Shown: piece by piece, positions 8,252-16,370 of the stretch
Layout of the letters: each line of letters opens with the position of its first letter
Position numbering within the stretch: the first letter of the stretch is position 1
Source of the DNA: Lewinellaceae bacterium
GTDB lineage: Bacteria; Bacteroidota; Bacteroidia; Chitinophagales; Saprospiraceae
Assembly: GCA_020636445.1 (NCBI GenBank)
Contig: JACJXV010000027.1
Span: 1-55,269 of the forward strand
Direction of reading: 5' to 3'
DNA: 55,269 bases
Made by a program: the position numbers and the translations under genes
The notes under the pieces: generated by a model
Database searches by the model: none
Told to the model about the DNA's origin: nothing
What the model saw: only the letters and a program-made list of their open reading frames with translations

Positions 8252-9694
8252 TTACTGATTTAGCTCCATCAGCCGATTTTGAGCAAAGGAATTACGGGGG
8301 TCCATGGTCAACACCTGTTGGAAGTATTTAATAGCGAGCTCTTGCTGTTTATGAATTCGATAATGCTCCGCTAGCCCCAGCCAGGAGAACGTTTTATCGG
8401 GAAACAGTTCAGTATTCAACTGGTATAAAGTCATTGCCAACTCCTCTTCCTGCATCTCATGAAGCATATCAGCTGTGCGAATGAACAAGTTAGGAGATGT
8501 CACGGGAGGGCGTTGGGTGGAAGGTGATTGGCGGTATGCCGCTAAAATGGATGCGGGGTTCCCTTTCTCCAGGGCAGCCATCAGCGCGAATTCAGCCTGC
8601 TGGTCAACCACGGGAGCCTTACCACTACGCAGGCATTGGACCAGATCGTCGGTGATTTCCCAAACGGGAAATCGGTAGTTGGCCATAACGACTACTATGG
8701 TGCTATCTGAGGGCAAGATGGCCAGGTGCGTAGTGAATCCTCTACCTCCACCTCCGTGTTGGTATATCGGAATCCCATCGGAGGTTGGGCGCATTTCCCA
8801 GCCGTAATGATAATGTTCGTTGGGGTATGCCAACCTCGGCTCCCACATCAGATTACGGGTAGCCGGAAGCAGTAATTGATTTTGCAGCAATGCCCAGGCA
8901 AATTGAAAAATATCGTGTGCACTGGCATATATTCCTCCATCCGAAAAAGCAGGAGACTCCTCCTGCTTGGCGTCAGCGTACTTCGTTTGAGAAAGCACAT
9001 AATAAGGTACGGCCTCCCGGGGAGCCTGGATGCCTACCGGGAATCGGCTCCAGGTGTGTTCCATCGCCAGGGGTTCCAAAATTTCGGATTGCAGTACTTC
9101 CCAGTAGTTTTTTCCGGTAACAGTCTCGAGGATTTTCCCCAATACAATAAACCCTGAATTCGAATATTCGAATTGCTTACCCGGAGGATCAAATGCGAGG
9201 GGCATCTGTACGATGACTTTCATTACGCTATCCAGGTTGTTAAAGCGCAATTTATTGGCTTCGTAGTCGGGGTGCATCATATAGTTCGACAGTCCGGAAG
9301 AATGGGTAAGTAAATGGTGAATGGTGATGCGATCAGCATTCGGCAGAGGATACTGGGGTAAATAGCTGCGAATAGGAATATCGAGCGCCAGGGTGCCTTT
9401 TTCGATTTGCTGCATGATAAGCGTGGCGGTCATCGTCTTACCCATGGAGCATAAATTAAAACGAGTATCCGGACGGTTTGCAATATTGCGTTGCCGGTCG
9501 GCAAGGCCAAAGGCGCGCTCATACAATACCTGATCACCCCGAGCGACCAAAACTACTCCTGAAAAGCAATTCAAGCGGATGTGCTGTTGCATTACGGTGT
9601 TCAACAATTCAATATCCGGCTGAGCGACTACAGAAGTATATAGCTGGATGCTGCATAAGAGAATAAAGAAGGATTTTAAGCAATGGGTAAACAT
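8252..9694 (-). CDS. Secreted serine hydrolase, beta-lactamase class C fold, with TPR tail
   Basis: 480 residues with a signal peptide (FILLCSIQLYTSVVAQ). Catalytic motifs of the PF00144 family are seen: S83-M-G-K86, Y177-S-N179, and HGGGG near residue 315 in place of KTG. Such proteins are usually esterases, D-amino peptidases or penicillin-binding-protein relatives rather than true beta-lactamases. The last about 90 residues hold one or two TPR-like helical pairs (ELAIKYFQQVLTMDPRNSFA), an addition common in Bacteroidota. A probable promoter lies upstream and a strong hairpin downstream, so it is monocistronic. Confidence 0.85.
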   Translation of the reverse strand: MFTHCLKSFFILLCSIQLYTSVVAQPDIELLNTVMQQHIRLNCFSGVVLVARGDQVLYERAFGLADRQRNIANRPDTRFNLCSMGKTMTATLIMQQIEKGTLALDIPIRSYLPQYPLPNADRITIHHLLTHSSGLSNYMMHPDYEANKLRFNNLDSVMKVIVQMPLAFDPPGKQFEYSNSGFIVLGKILETVTGKNYWEVLQSEILEPLAMEHTWSRFPVGIQAPREAVPYYVLSQTKYADAKQEESPAFSDGGIYASAHDIFQFAWALLQNQLLLPATRNLMWEPRLAYPNEHYHYGWEMRPTSDGIPIYQHGGGGRGFTTHLAILPSDSTIVVVMANYRFPVWEITDDLVQCLRSGKAPVVDQQAEFALMAALEKGNPASILAAYRQSPSTQRPPVTSPNLFIRTADMLHEMQEEELAMTLYQLNTELFPDKTFSWLGLAEHYRIHKQQELAIKYFQQVLTMDPRNSFAQNRLMELNQ

Positions 9695-10063
9695 GGATGC
9701 TGATTTAGGTAATGATGAATCAGGATAGAGAAGTCGGTTGCCTGATCGGTTCCGCCAGCGAAAGAGGTGATACCGTCGGGTGATTTCGGGTCAAAAATAC
9801 CCTCGGAGCTACCGATCCGTCAATAACAAAGGGAGTGAAGCGGTCATTAAGCGCAATGAATGGGCATGAATAAGGAATTATAGCGGCGTATGAAAAGTAA
9901 GTGACTTGAGATGGTCAGGAGAAGCCTCCATAAATGCCTTTTGTCATTTCACGCCAGTAAATAGTTGCTTCAGTCCCCCTGCTATTGCTTTGGTAAAAAA
10001 GGATGGCGAACTTTATCCAGCAGGACTATGAACTGGCTTGGAAAGCATGTTAGATGAACGAAT
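9695..10063. other. Divergent intergenic region (369 bases)
   Basis: It separates the serine hydrolase (minus) from the lytS-type gene (plus). A minus-strand promoter candidate is at 9792-9824. No plus-strand -7 element, coding frame or repeat was recognised in the rest. Confidence 0.5.
9792..9824 (-). promoter_or_regulatory. Putative promoter of the serine hydrolase gene
   Basis: On the minus strand TATTTTTG (plus coordinates 9799-9792) matches TAnnTTTG. ATTG at 9824-9821 lies 21 bases upstream and differs from the -33 TTTG by one base. The predicted leader would be about 90 bases. Confidence 0.45.
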
Positions 10064-11080
10064 ATGAAGCAGAATTACCAATGGATTGTCCTGGGTTGCG
10101 GGGTAGCGATGCTGGTTATTTCCAATATGGTGGGATATCTCACAAATGCCGATATTCCTCCGGAGCGATTACCCCTGATTGCGCTGGTTGTGCTTCTAGG
10201 GATTAGTTCCCATTGGCTGGCGGTATATCTGATTGCACGTTATTTCCAACGGCGGTTTGGAGGCCACGAACAAATTCGCAAGCGGTTAGTACTATCGCTG
10301 GTTTGGGGGACACTGGCCATGTGGATATTGTTTCAATTAACCGATGCACTGCTTTGGGGGCTTACCCACCAGGAACCTTACCGGTTAGCGTGGGATAACC
10401 TGGTGGTGATTGTATCTCAAACAGTTGTTACCAGTATTTTTATCCTGGGACTGGCTGAGGCATTCTACCAGTATCAGTTAGTATTGGTAGCAGAACGGGA
10501 ACGGGAAGAACTTTCCCGAATAAACTTGCTGGCACAATACGATACCCTAAAGCAGCAGGTTAATCCTCATTTTTTATTTAACAGCCTCAACAGCTTAAGC
10601 TCATTGATTTCTATCGACCCGGATAAGGCAGAAAAATTTGTGGAAGAGATGAGTGTCGTATATCGCTATTTGCTACAAAGTAGTCAGGAAGAGCTGGTTA
10701 CGTTGCAGGAGGAATTCCATTTTTTATCAGCCTATCTCCACCTGCTTCAGACGCGTTTTGGGATGGGGTTGCAAACGCAGTTTACCGTTGACGAAGAATA
10801 TCTTTCCCGTCGGCTTCCTCCGCTTACGTTGCAATTGCTGGTTGAAAATGCGGTTAAACACAATGAAGTCTCGGAAGCCAGCCCCCTGTTTCTGACCCTG
10901 GAAACGACCGCTGCCGGAGAATTGCAAGTGCGGAATAATTTACAACGCAAAAAGCTTACTGTGCCTTCGGCGCAAGTAGGGTTGGCTAATATTATGGCTA
11001 AGTATCGCTTGCTAAAGCAACCACCTATTGTTGTGGAGGAGACAAACCTATTTTTTACGGTTACTATTCCTTTATTATAA
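10064..11080 (+). CDS. LytS/YehU-type sensor histidine kinase
   Basis: 338 residues. Four hydrophobic segments occupy residues about 5-135 (WIVLGCGVAMLVISNMVGYL, LIALVVLLGISSHWLAVYLI, LVWGTLAMWILFQL, LVVIVSQTVVTSIFILGLA). The His_kinase domain follows with H169 in QVNPHFLFNSLNSLSS. An HATPase domain has the N-box LQLLVENAVKHNEV and a short C-terminus after GLANIMAKYRLL. It is the membrane sensor that phosphorylates the LytTR regulator encoded 12 bases downstream. There is no separate sensory domain, so the stimulus is probably read by the membrane part. The stimulus is unknown. Confidence 0.93.
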   Translation: MKQNYQWIVLGCGVAMLVISNMVGYLTNADIPPERLPLIALVVLLGISSHWLAVYLIARYFQRRFGGHEQIRKRLVLSLVWGTLAMWILFQLTDALLWGLTHQEPYRLAWDNLVVIVSQTVVTSIFILGLAEAFYQYQLVLVAEREREELSRINLLAQYDTLKQQVNPHFLFNSLNSLSSLISIDPDKAEKFVEEMSVVYRYLLQSSQEELVTLQEEFHFLSAYLHLLQTRFGMGLQTQFTVDEEYLSRRLPPLTLQLLVENAVKHNEVSEASPLFLTLETTAAGELQVRNNLQRKKLTVPSAQVGLANIMAKYRLLKQPPIVVEETNLFFTVTIPLL

Positions 11081-11092
11081 TGCCACTTGGGT

Positions 11093-11872
11093 ATGAAGGT
11101 ATTTATTGTAGAAGACGAACCCTTAGGACTGCAGCGCCTGGTAAAGTTACTCGCTGACCAGGAGTTGCAACTGGAGGTTTGCGGAACGGCGGCGAGTATT
11201 CGCGCGGCAGTAGAGGGGCTTCGGGAACAGCAGAACCTGGATTTGATCTTTATGGATATAGAACTTGCCGACGGCCAGTGTTTTGAGATATTCAAGCAAT
11301 TGGAGATCAATACGCCGGTCGTATTTACCACTTCTTACGATGAATTTGCTTTGCAGGCTTTTAAAGTGAATAGCATCGACTACTTGCTAAAGCCAGTGCG
11401 TGCTGAAGACCTCCGGGGTGCATTGCGGAAATTTTACCGGATCAATAAAAACGTCCCGGTTGTACCCCAAGCCTTGCGGCAGGTTGAGGAGTTCATTAGC
11501 CAATTGCATCAGGGAGGCCCGGACCGTGAATTACGCAACCGGTTTTTAGTAAAAAAAGGGCAGCGTTACCAGGTTGTGGAGGTTAAGGATATCGCCTATT
11601 TTCAGGCCGAGGGAAAGCTTTGTTATTTGCGGACTTGGGAAAACCAGCGATTTGTGCTGGACTATACCCTCGAGCAATTGACGGAGATGCTGGAGCCGCA
11701 TGATTTTTTTCGGGTTAATCGCAGTTATCTGGTTCAGGCCAAAGCGATCCGGAACATTCAGTCGTATTTCAATGGGAAACTCATCCTCCAACTGGAACCT
11801 GCTGCGGTGGCCAATGAGGTGGTGATCAGTAAGGAAAAGGCTACCGCTTTTAAGAAATGGCTGGGGCGGTAG
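11093..11872 (+). CDS. LytR/AgrA-type response regulator (REC-LytTR)
   Basis: 259 residues from the ATG at 11093; a TTG six bases upstream would only add two residues. The receiver domain (residues 1-120) has the acidic pair E7-D8-E9, phosphoacceptor D55 in LIFMDIELADG, T79/T80 and K100 in YLLKPV. The LytTR DNA-binding domain covers about 155-255 (FLVKKGQRYQVVEVKDIAYF, HDFFRVNRSYLV). It is the partner of the kinase just upstream and forms an operon with it. LytTR proteins bind direct repeats; no target could be assigned. Confidence 0.94.
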   Translation: MKVFIVEDEPLGLQRLVKLLADQELQLEVCGTAASIRAAVEGLREQQNLDLIFMDIELADGQCFEIFKQLEINTPVVFTTSYDEFALQAFKVNSIDYLLKPVRAEDLRGALRKFYRINKNVPVVPQALRQVEEFISQLHQGGPDRELRNRFLVKKGQRYQVVEVKDIAYFQAEGKLCYLRTWENQRFVLDYTLEQLTEMLEPHDFFRVNRSYLVQAKAIRNIQSYFNGKLILQLEPAAVANEVVISKEKATAFKKWLGR

Positions 11873-11891
11873 CCGAATGGTGCTTTACCGC
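11866..11891. terminator. Weak bidirectional hairpin at convergent gene ends
   Basis: GCGGTA (11866-11871) and TACCGC (11886-11891) pair around a 14-base loop and are followed by TTTTCG on the plus strand. The arms overlap the ends of both convergent genes, whose stop codons are only about 12 bases apart. The loop is long, so this is tentative. Confidence 0.35.
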
Positions 11892-12649
11892 TTTTCGTTC
11901 AGGTTCCAATCATAGTCCAGGTAATCGACCTTTGCATCTGCCTTGATCTTCACCGTGCTGTAGCGGTTGATGAAGTCAAGTACGGGGGCTTCCTTTTTAA
12001 AATCGCCGCCATACCAATTGAAAATCATGGAAAGAGAAGCCGCATCCTTGGTTAGGCGATTTCTTGACGGGTCATTGATAAACTCCCGGGCTGCCTGATC
12101 AAGCTGTTGATTCAGGTTGTTGGCAGTGAAGGCGTGGTTTTGGAGTTTTGGGCAGGAGACAGAGGCGCAATTCAGTGCAAAATGAACCCGGGGCTCAGCG
12201 AATTTAGGGCGCAGAATACCATGTTCGAGATTGTTCAGGTCGTAGGTTGCGCCTTCAATCTGGATGAATTTAAGATCCCAAACGGTATTGACAAAAGGAA
12301 TCCCCCGCTTAATATCCTTGATACTTGCTACCGGGTAATGCCGGATAATGAGTTGAACGGTGAAGGCATTATAGGCATTAATCCAGTAAGCCATTTGTTC
12401 TTCCCGCGTCCAGTTGGCGGGGTTAGGGTGGGCTTGGCTAAGCGTGGCCAGGTATTGGTTAAGGCGGGCACTATCCCGAATGAATCCGGGATAATTCACC
12501 CAGCCATCGGTATCAACATGTGCTTGCAGGAGCTCATCCCAGACCTGATGGTTGATGGGCGTTGAGGCAGAAGTATAGTCCCTGACTTTACAGGAGCCGA
12601 GAAAAAGAGAAAGCAGGGCTATGGTAACAACAAGTGATCTTGATAACAT
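11885..12649 (-). CDS. DUF547 family lipoprotein
   Basis: 254 residues. The N-terminus is a lipoprotein signal with lipobox LGSC (cysteine near residue 20). The DUF547 domain follows, with its typical stretches YWINAYNAFTVQLIIRHYP, DLNNLEHGILRPKF, RVHFALNCASVSCPKL and ARMFINDP-like AREFINDPSRN. The conserved N-Cys-A-S-x-S-C-P block suggests an enzyme active site, but no reaction is established for the family. It probably sits in the outer or inner membrane facing the periplasm. It is divergent from the hydrolase gene at 12701. Confidence 0.85.
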   Translation of the reverse strand: MLSRSLVVTIALLSLFLGSCKVRDYTSASTPINHQVWDELLQAHVDTDGWVNYPGFIRDSARLNQYLATLSQAHPNPANWTREEQMAYWINAYNAFTVQLIIRHYPVASIKDIKRGIPFVNTVWDLKFIQIEGATYDLNNLEHGILRPKFAEPRVHFALNCASVSCPKLQNHAFTANNLNQQLDQAAREFINDPSRNRLTKDAASLSMIFNWYGGDFKKEAPVLDFINRYSTVKIKADAKVDYLDYDWNLNEKR

Positions 12650-12700
12650 TGGCGTGGGTATTTGTGTAAAGATATACGAAGAATAGCGGAGGTTAGTTTT

Positions 12701-13591
12701 ATGGAAAAGCTGCTTCCAGCACTATTGTCCGGGGTAGGACGGTTTGATTTTCGGAGAAAGGCCTTAGTTTTACGGACAACAATGCAAGCAGAAGAAGGAT
12801 ATTTGGATATGGCAGGAGGGCGATTGCACTATTGGAAGTATGGTGCAGGCTCCCGTATGGGTATAGCCTTACACGGATTTGCCGAAGATGGCCGCAGTTT
12901 TCAGGAAATGGCGGAAGGCTTATCTGAGGATTGGGTTATTTATGCCATTGATCTGCCCTTTCACGGACTTACAGACTGGCATGGGGATCGCTTTTTGCCT
13001 CCTGATTTAGCCTTAGCCGTCAGGGAACTGCTGCTGCTGGAACAGGCACAAACCTTTACGGCGATCGGTTATAGTTTTGGCGCACGCTTGTGGTTGAGTA
13101 CGCTGAGTGAGTGGTTGCCTCGCCTGGCTCACCTTGTGTTAATGGCTCCGGATGGCCTGGCAACCCGGCGGTTGCTGTTATTGGATATTCTTCCGGAGTG
13201 GGGACGCGAGTGGCTGCGAGCCTGGTTTTCTTCTCCGGGGCGCTGGGGTTGGTTAGTAACCCTGATGCGGCGGTTACATTTGTTGGACGACTATTCCTGG
13301 CGTTTTTTGCGACTCCATTTGCATTCTGCATCCCGGCGGGATCGCCTTTGGAATACTTGGTTTTCGGCGTTGCATTTCCCGGTTGACCGGGGAGGGCTGC
13401 GGCGGTTGCTACGGACGATGCGTATTCCGGTCATTCTCCTGTTGGGCGAAAATGATACGGTCGTGCGGGGGCGCCGCGCCCGGCGTTTTTTGCAAGCCTG
13501 CCCCCATTTGCGCACTTTTTTCTTACCTACCGACCATGGTGTCTTGCGGGATTCAGCGGGCCTGGCAGCGGTTTTCTCCACGTTGGAATAG
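12701..13591 (+). CDS. Alpha/beta hydrolase
   Basis: 296 residues from the ATG at 12701, chosen because GCGGAGG ends 8 bases before it, a rare clear ribosome binding site in this window; the frame is open back to 12662 and another ATG lies at 12782. The fold is shown by the oxyanion motif HGFAEDG, nucleophile elbow G-Y-S125-F-G, acid D252 in GENDTVV and H279 in TDHGVL. No signal peptide is present, so it is cytoplasmic or peripheral. The cap region is short and rich in Trp/Leu/Arg, fitting a lipid-like or ester substrate, which cannot be named. Confidence 0.85.
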   Translation: MEKLLPALLSGVGRFDFRRKALVLRTTMQAEEGYLDMAGGRLHYWKYGAGSRMGIALHGFAEDGRSFQEMAEGLSEDWVIYAIDLPFHGLTDWHGDRFLPPDLALAVRELLLLEQAQTFTAIGYSFGARLWLSTLSEWLPRLAHLVLMAPDGLATRRLLLLDILPEWGREWLRAWFSSPGRWGWLVTLMRRLHLLDDYSWRFLRLHLHSASRRDRLWNTWFSALHFPVDRGGLRRLLRTMRIPVILLLGENDTVVRGRRARRFLQACPHLRTFFLPTDHGVLRDSAGLAAVFSTLE

Positions 13592-13931
13592 GGGGAGCCT
13601 GGCCCGCCGAAGCATGGATGTCAGGGCGGCAACCACCTGGTGTTCTGTTGATTAAGAATTAAAATATTCCGATCTCCCGCAAAAACCTCCTGAGGTTTTC
13701 ATCACACCTAGCTATTCATGGAAATTTCTCGCAACGACGCAACGATGGGTTGCTTCATCCTTCACTCCTATGCATAAGGCTATCTCAAATCTTTATTTTC
13801 ACAGTTGACAAAGCACTGGTAATAGACTACCGAATCAACGGCTTAAGATCTGCACTCATTAAAAGATGCTGGGCAAAACAGCCCAAGAGTATGGGGAATC
13901 GAAGGGGAATTGCTTTAGTAAAGCGAGAAAA
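13592..13931. other. Convergent intergenic region (340 bases)
   Basis: It lies between the hydrolase (plus) and the barrel/anti-sigma gene (minus). Apart from the short hairpin at 13682-13699 no repeat, coding frame or RNA was recognised. Confidence 0.5.
13682..13699. terminator. Short symmetrical terminator hairpin
   Basis: AAAACCT (13682-13688), a 4-base loop CCTG, then AGGTTTT (13693-13699). The A-rich and T-rich arms let it work in both directions between two convergent genes. It is 91 bases after the hydrolase stop. Confidence 0.45.
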
Positions 13932-15470
13932 TTATTCAACAAAGCGAATGCGAACCCCTGTCCAGAGTGACAAGGTTGAAATGCGATCGCGGTAGGGGCC
14001 AAAGCCATCTCCGAAATGACCAATAGTTTGCTGATAAGTAGGTTGGGTGAAAATACTCCAGCGCTCCGAAACAAAACGCTCGACCCCGAAGCCCAAATTG
14101 GCGGTGATGTAGCTATTCTCTTTAAAGCTTCCATTTTGGAAAACACCACCTTCCAGATTTTTGAAATTGCTGGCATTGCTGGTGGTGATAGCCACGGAGG
14201 CTGGCAGGTAACTGGGGTGAATGATATAGTAATTAGCTTCGTAGGCCATTTGCAGTGAAGCCCCGGCGAGGAAATAGCTCCGCCATTTGTTATTGACCAG
14301 GAAATTATAGCGGGCCGAAAGCGGCACATTGATCATATTAAGTTGGACTGTTTCGAGTACCTCGCTGGTGTACCGCTCGCGGAAACTACCCTGGATAAAG
14401 GTAATGGGTGGCGGATTATATTGTTTGGCAGTATATACCATAGCTGCACCGAGTTCCCAGCGACCGTATTCGATTCCCAATCCAATACCACCACCATACC
14501 CCAGCGAGTAGCGGGCCGTTTCCGGAACTTTAAGACGGGGATTTTCCGGTGTGAAGATCTGATTGTAATCAGTACCTCCAAACATCCCGACATTCATGAT
14601 TACTTTACGCCGGACGGGTACGAGTTGCGGAACAGATTCCGGTTCGCCGGTGTCAAAACTCAGGATTGATTTCATGGCCAGTGGCAACGGCGGAACGGGT
14701 TGTCCGGCCAGTTCGCGCATCAGGCGTTGATCCTGAAGATCCCGCAAATCCTGGGCAGGAGATGAAATATCCTTATTGATAGATAAGCTGGGTATCTCTG
14801 GGGCGGTAACTACTTTGGCACTTAGCGAGGAAGTTGATTGTTGTAATGGCCTTTCAGGTTGTGGTATAAAGTGCTGAGTACCCGGCAAAAGTGCTAAAGG
14901 CTTCTCCTGTATCTTCGCGGGCAATTGTTGTTTGGCAGGTAATTCAGCGGGAGGGGGAGGTGCTATAGCTACCGGAGTAATAGTGGAGCGGGACCAGATA
15001 TTTTCATCGATACCGGGCTTATCAGCCTGGGGCAAGTGCTGTAACGTGATCAGAGCAAGGAGCAATAGCGCCAGTTCGGCTAGTTTTGAACGAATGATCA
15101 GGTATTCACGTTCCCGCAGGGCGGTATAATACCGGGAGAATGCTACCCAAGGGGTGGTACCCACTGGGTGCGGAGCAACGTATCCCTGGATTTTCTCGTA
15201 GATCGCCTGGTCAAAAGCCGACTGGTTGACAGGAATATCCGCTTGATCAAGCTTATGGGCTAACGCATCCCAATCAGCGGCTGGCTCGGGAGCCTCAAAG
15301 GCGTGCATTTTTTCAAAAACAGCATCGTCAAAGGCTTGGTTGGAAGAGGAGAGTTCATCCGCAGCCAGCTTTTGGGAAAATACAGCCCAATCTGCCTGAA
15401 GCGATTGCTCCTGGAAGTCGTGCATTTTTTCCCGAATGTTGGCATCAAAGATTTTATCTTCCATAATCAT
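13932..15470 (-). CDS. Single-chain envelope-spanning protein: anti-sigma-like N-terminus, TM helix, linker, outer-membrane barrel
   Basis: 512 residues. Three copies of a 30-residue helical motif (F-D-x-x-I/V-x-E-K-M-H-x-F ... DW..L..KL) lie at about 7-37, 46-74 and 85-115. A single hydrophobic helix (SKLAELALLLLALITLQHL) covers 125-145. A Pro/Gln/Ala-rich linker (PPPPAELPAKQQLPAK) covers about 146-289. The C-terminal 290-512 has alternating strands and the look of a PorT-type 8- to 10-strand barrel (SLGYGGGIGLGIEYGRWELG, ending SLWTGVRIRFVE). There is no signal peptide. The gene overlaps the ECF sigma gene by 17 bases, so it is translationally coupled. Inference: it holds the sigma factor at the inner membrane and senses through the outer membrane. 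Confidence 0.7.
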   Translation of the reverse strand: MIMEDKIFDANIREKMHDFQEQSLQADWAVFSQKLAADELSSSNQAFDDAVFEKMHAFEAPEPAADWDALAHKLDQADIPVNQSAFDQAIYEKIQGYVAPHPVGTTPWVAFSRYYTALREREYLIIRSKLAELALLLLALITLQHLPQADKPGIDENIWSRSTITPVAIAPPPPAELPAKQQLPAKIQEKPLALLPGTQHFIPQPERPLQQSTSSLSAKVVTAPEIPSLSINKDISSPAQDLRDLQDQRLMRELAGQPVPPLPLAMKSILSFDTGEPESVPQLVPVRRKVIMNVGMFGGTDYNQIFTPENPRLKVPETARYSLGYGGGIGLGIEYGRWELGAAMVYTAKQYNPPPITFIQGSFRERYTSEVLETVQLNMINVPLSARYNFLVNNKWRSYFLAGASLQMAYEANYYIIHPSYLPASVAITTSNASNFKNLEGGVFQNGSFKENSYITANLGFGVERFVSERWSIFTQPTYQQTIGHFGDGFGPYRDRISTLSLWTGVRIRFVE

Positions 15471-16017
15471 TACCGCTGCCCATCAGAATCTCCTTCAGTT
15501 TTAAACGTGCCTTAACCAGATTGGAACGAGAAGTACTTTCCGTAATGTTCAGTACATCTGCGATCTCTTTGTGTGAAAACCCCTCGATTACATACAGGTT
15601 AAAAACCGTGCGGTACGCGGGGGTCAGTGTTTGTATTGCTGCCAGGATTTCCTTCTCAGAAAATTTACTGATAGCGTCTGCGTCACCCGAGCTCACTTCA
15701 GTTGCCGTATCGATATCTTCCGTTCGACGCCGGACGGCTTTGCGGTAAAAATCAATAGCTGTATTGATCATTATCCGCCGCATCCAGGCATGTAAGGAAG
15801 TACCAGGCTGATACTTGTGTATGTTCCGGAGTACTTTCAGAAACCCTTCATGTAGCATATCGCGAGCATCTTCCTCTCCATTTGCGTAGCGCAGACATAC
15901 CCCCATCATCTTGCCGTAAAATTCTTCGTACAAGACCTGCTGCGCCCAGCGCTCCCGCCGGATACAAGCTTTAATCAGGTCCTGCTCTTCGAAATTTGTT
16001 GGCAATACAAAATCCAT
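15454..16017 (-). CDS. ECF-type RNA polymerase sigma factor
   Basis: 187 residues, normal for the group. Region 2 is visible at about 25-95 (YGKMMGVCLRYANGEEDARD, KVLRNIHKYQPGTSLHAWMR, INTAIDFYRK). Region 4 is at about 125-180 (LTPAYRTVFNLYVIEGFSHK, EIADVLNITESTSRSNLVKA). A short acidic/polar linker joins them. It directs RNA polymerase to a specific regulon. The downstream overlapping gene encodes its likely membrane partner. Upstream a partial -7-like TATTTTG (minus strand, about 16041-16035) could be its promoter. Confidence 0.95.
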   Translation of the reverse strand: MDFVLPTNFEEQDLIKACIRRERWAQQVLYEEFYGKMMGVCLRYANGEEDARDMLHEGFLKVLRNIHKYQPGTSLHAWMRRIMINTAIDFYRKAVRRRTEDIDTATEVSSGDADAISKFSEKEILAAIQTLTPAYRTVFNLYVIEGFSHKEIADVLNITESTSRSNLVKARLKLKEILMGSGNDYGR

Positions 16018-16370
16018 GCGGATGAAAATTTACCCAAAATACTCGTATCGCCTGACAATTACAAGTGCCTCATTTGGCTTTATTTTGATATCGGTTTGAT
16101 CTACAGGCGCTTGGAGGAATATACGTCACACATACTCAGTCGCCTGCCCGACATTGCCTCTCGTTATTAAGGTAACGGGAGGGGTAAGGTATATGCTGCT
16201 TGGCATGTGAATTATTGTTGAAATAAAAAGACATAAAATGTTTAAAATAAAAACAATAAAACTTTTTTGTTTTTTATCGTAACGGCAAATTTGTATATTT
16301 GCTTTTGTGGGTGGGGTCTATTAGCCATTACTCCCCCGTTGAATTTCAGTTTAGTTGTGATGTATAACTT
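16018..16370. other. Divergent intergenic region (353 bases)
   Basis: It lies between the sigma gene (minus) and the topoisomerase gene (plus). The 3' third is very A+T-rich and holds the promoter at 16266-16301. A possible minus-strand element is at 16035-16041. No other feature was seen. Confidence 0.5.
16266..16301 (+). promoter_or_regulatory. Promoter of the topoisomerase A-subunit gene
   Basis: TTTG at 16266-16269 and TATATTTG at 16294-16301 match the Bacteroidota -33/-7 pattern; the 24-base spacing is slightly long. The predicted start lies about 60 bases before the ATG at 16371. The surrounding A/T-rich tract (16225-16290) supports it. Confidence 0.55.

Noticed and set aside
8252..9694. 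Antibiotic-resistance beta-lactamase
   Set aside because: The motifs fit the broad PF00144 hydrolase family, KTG is replaced by HGG, and a TPR tail is present; resistance cannot be claimed.
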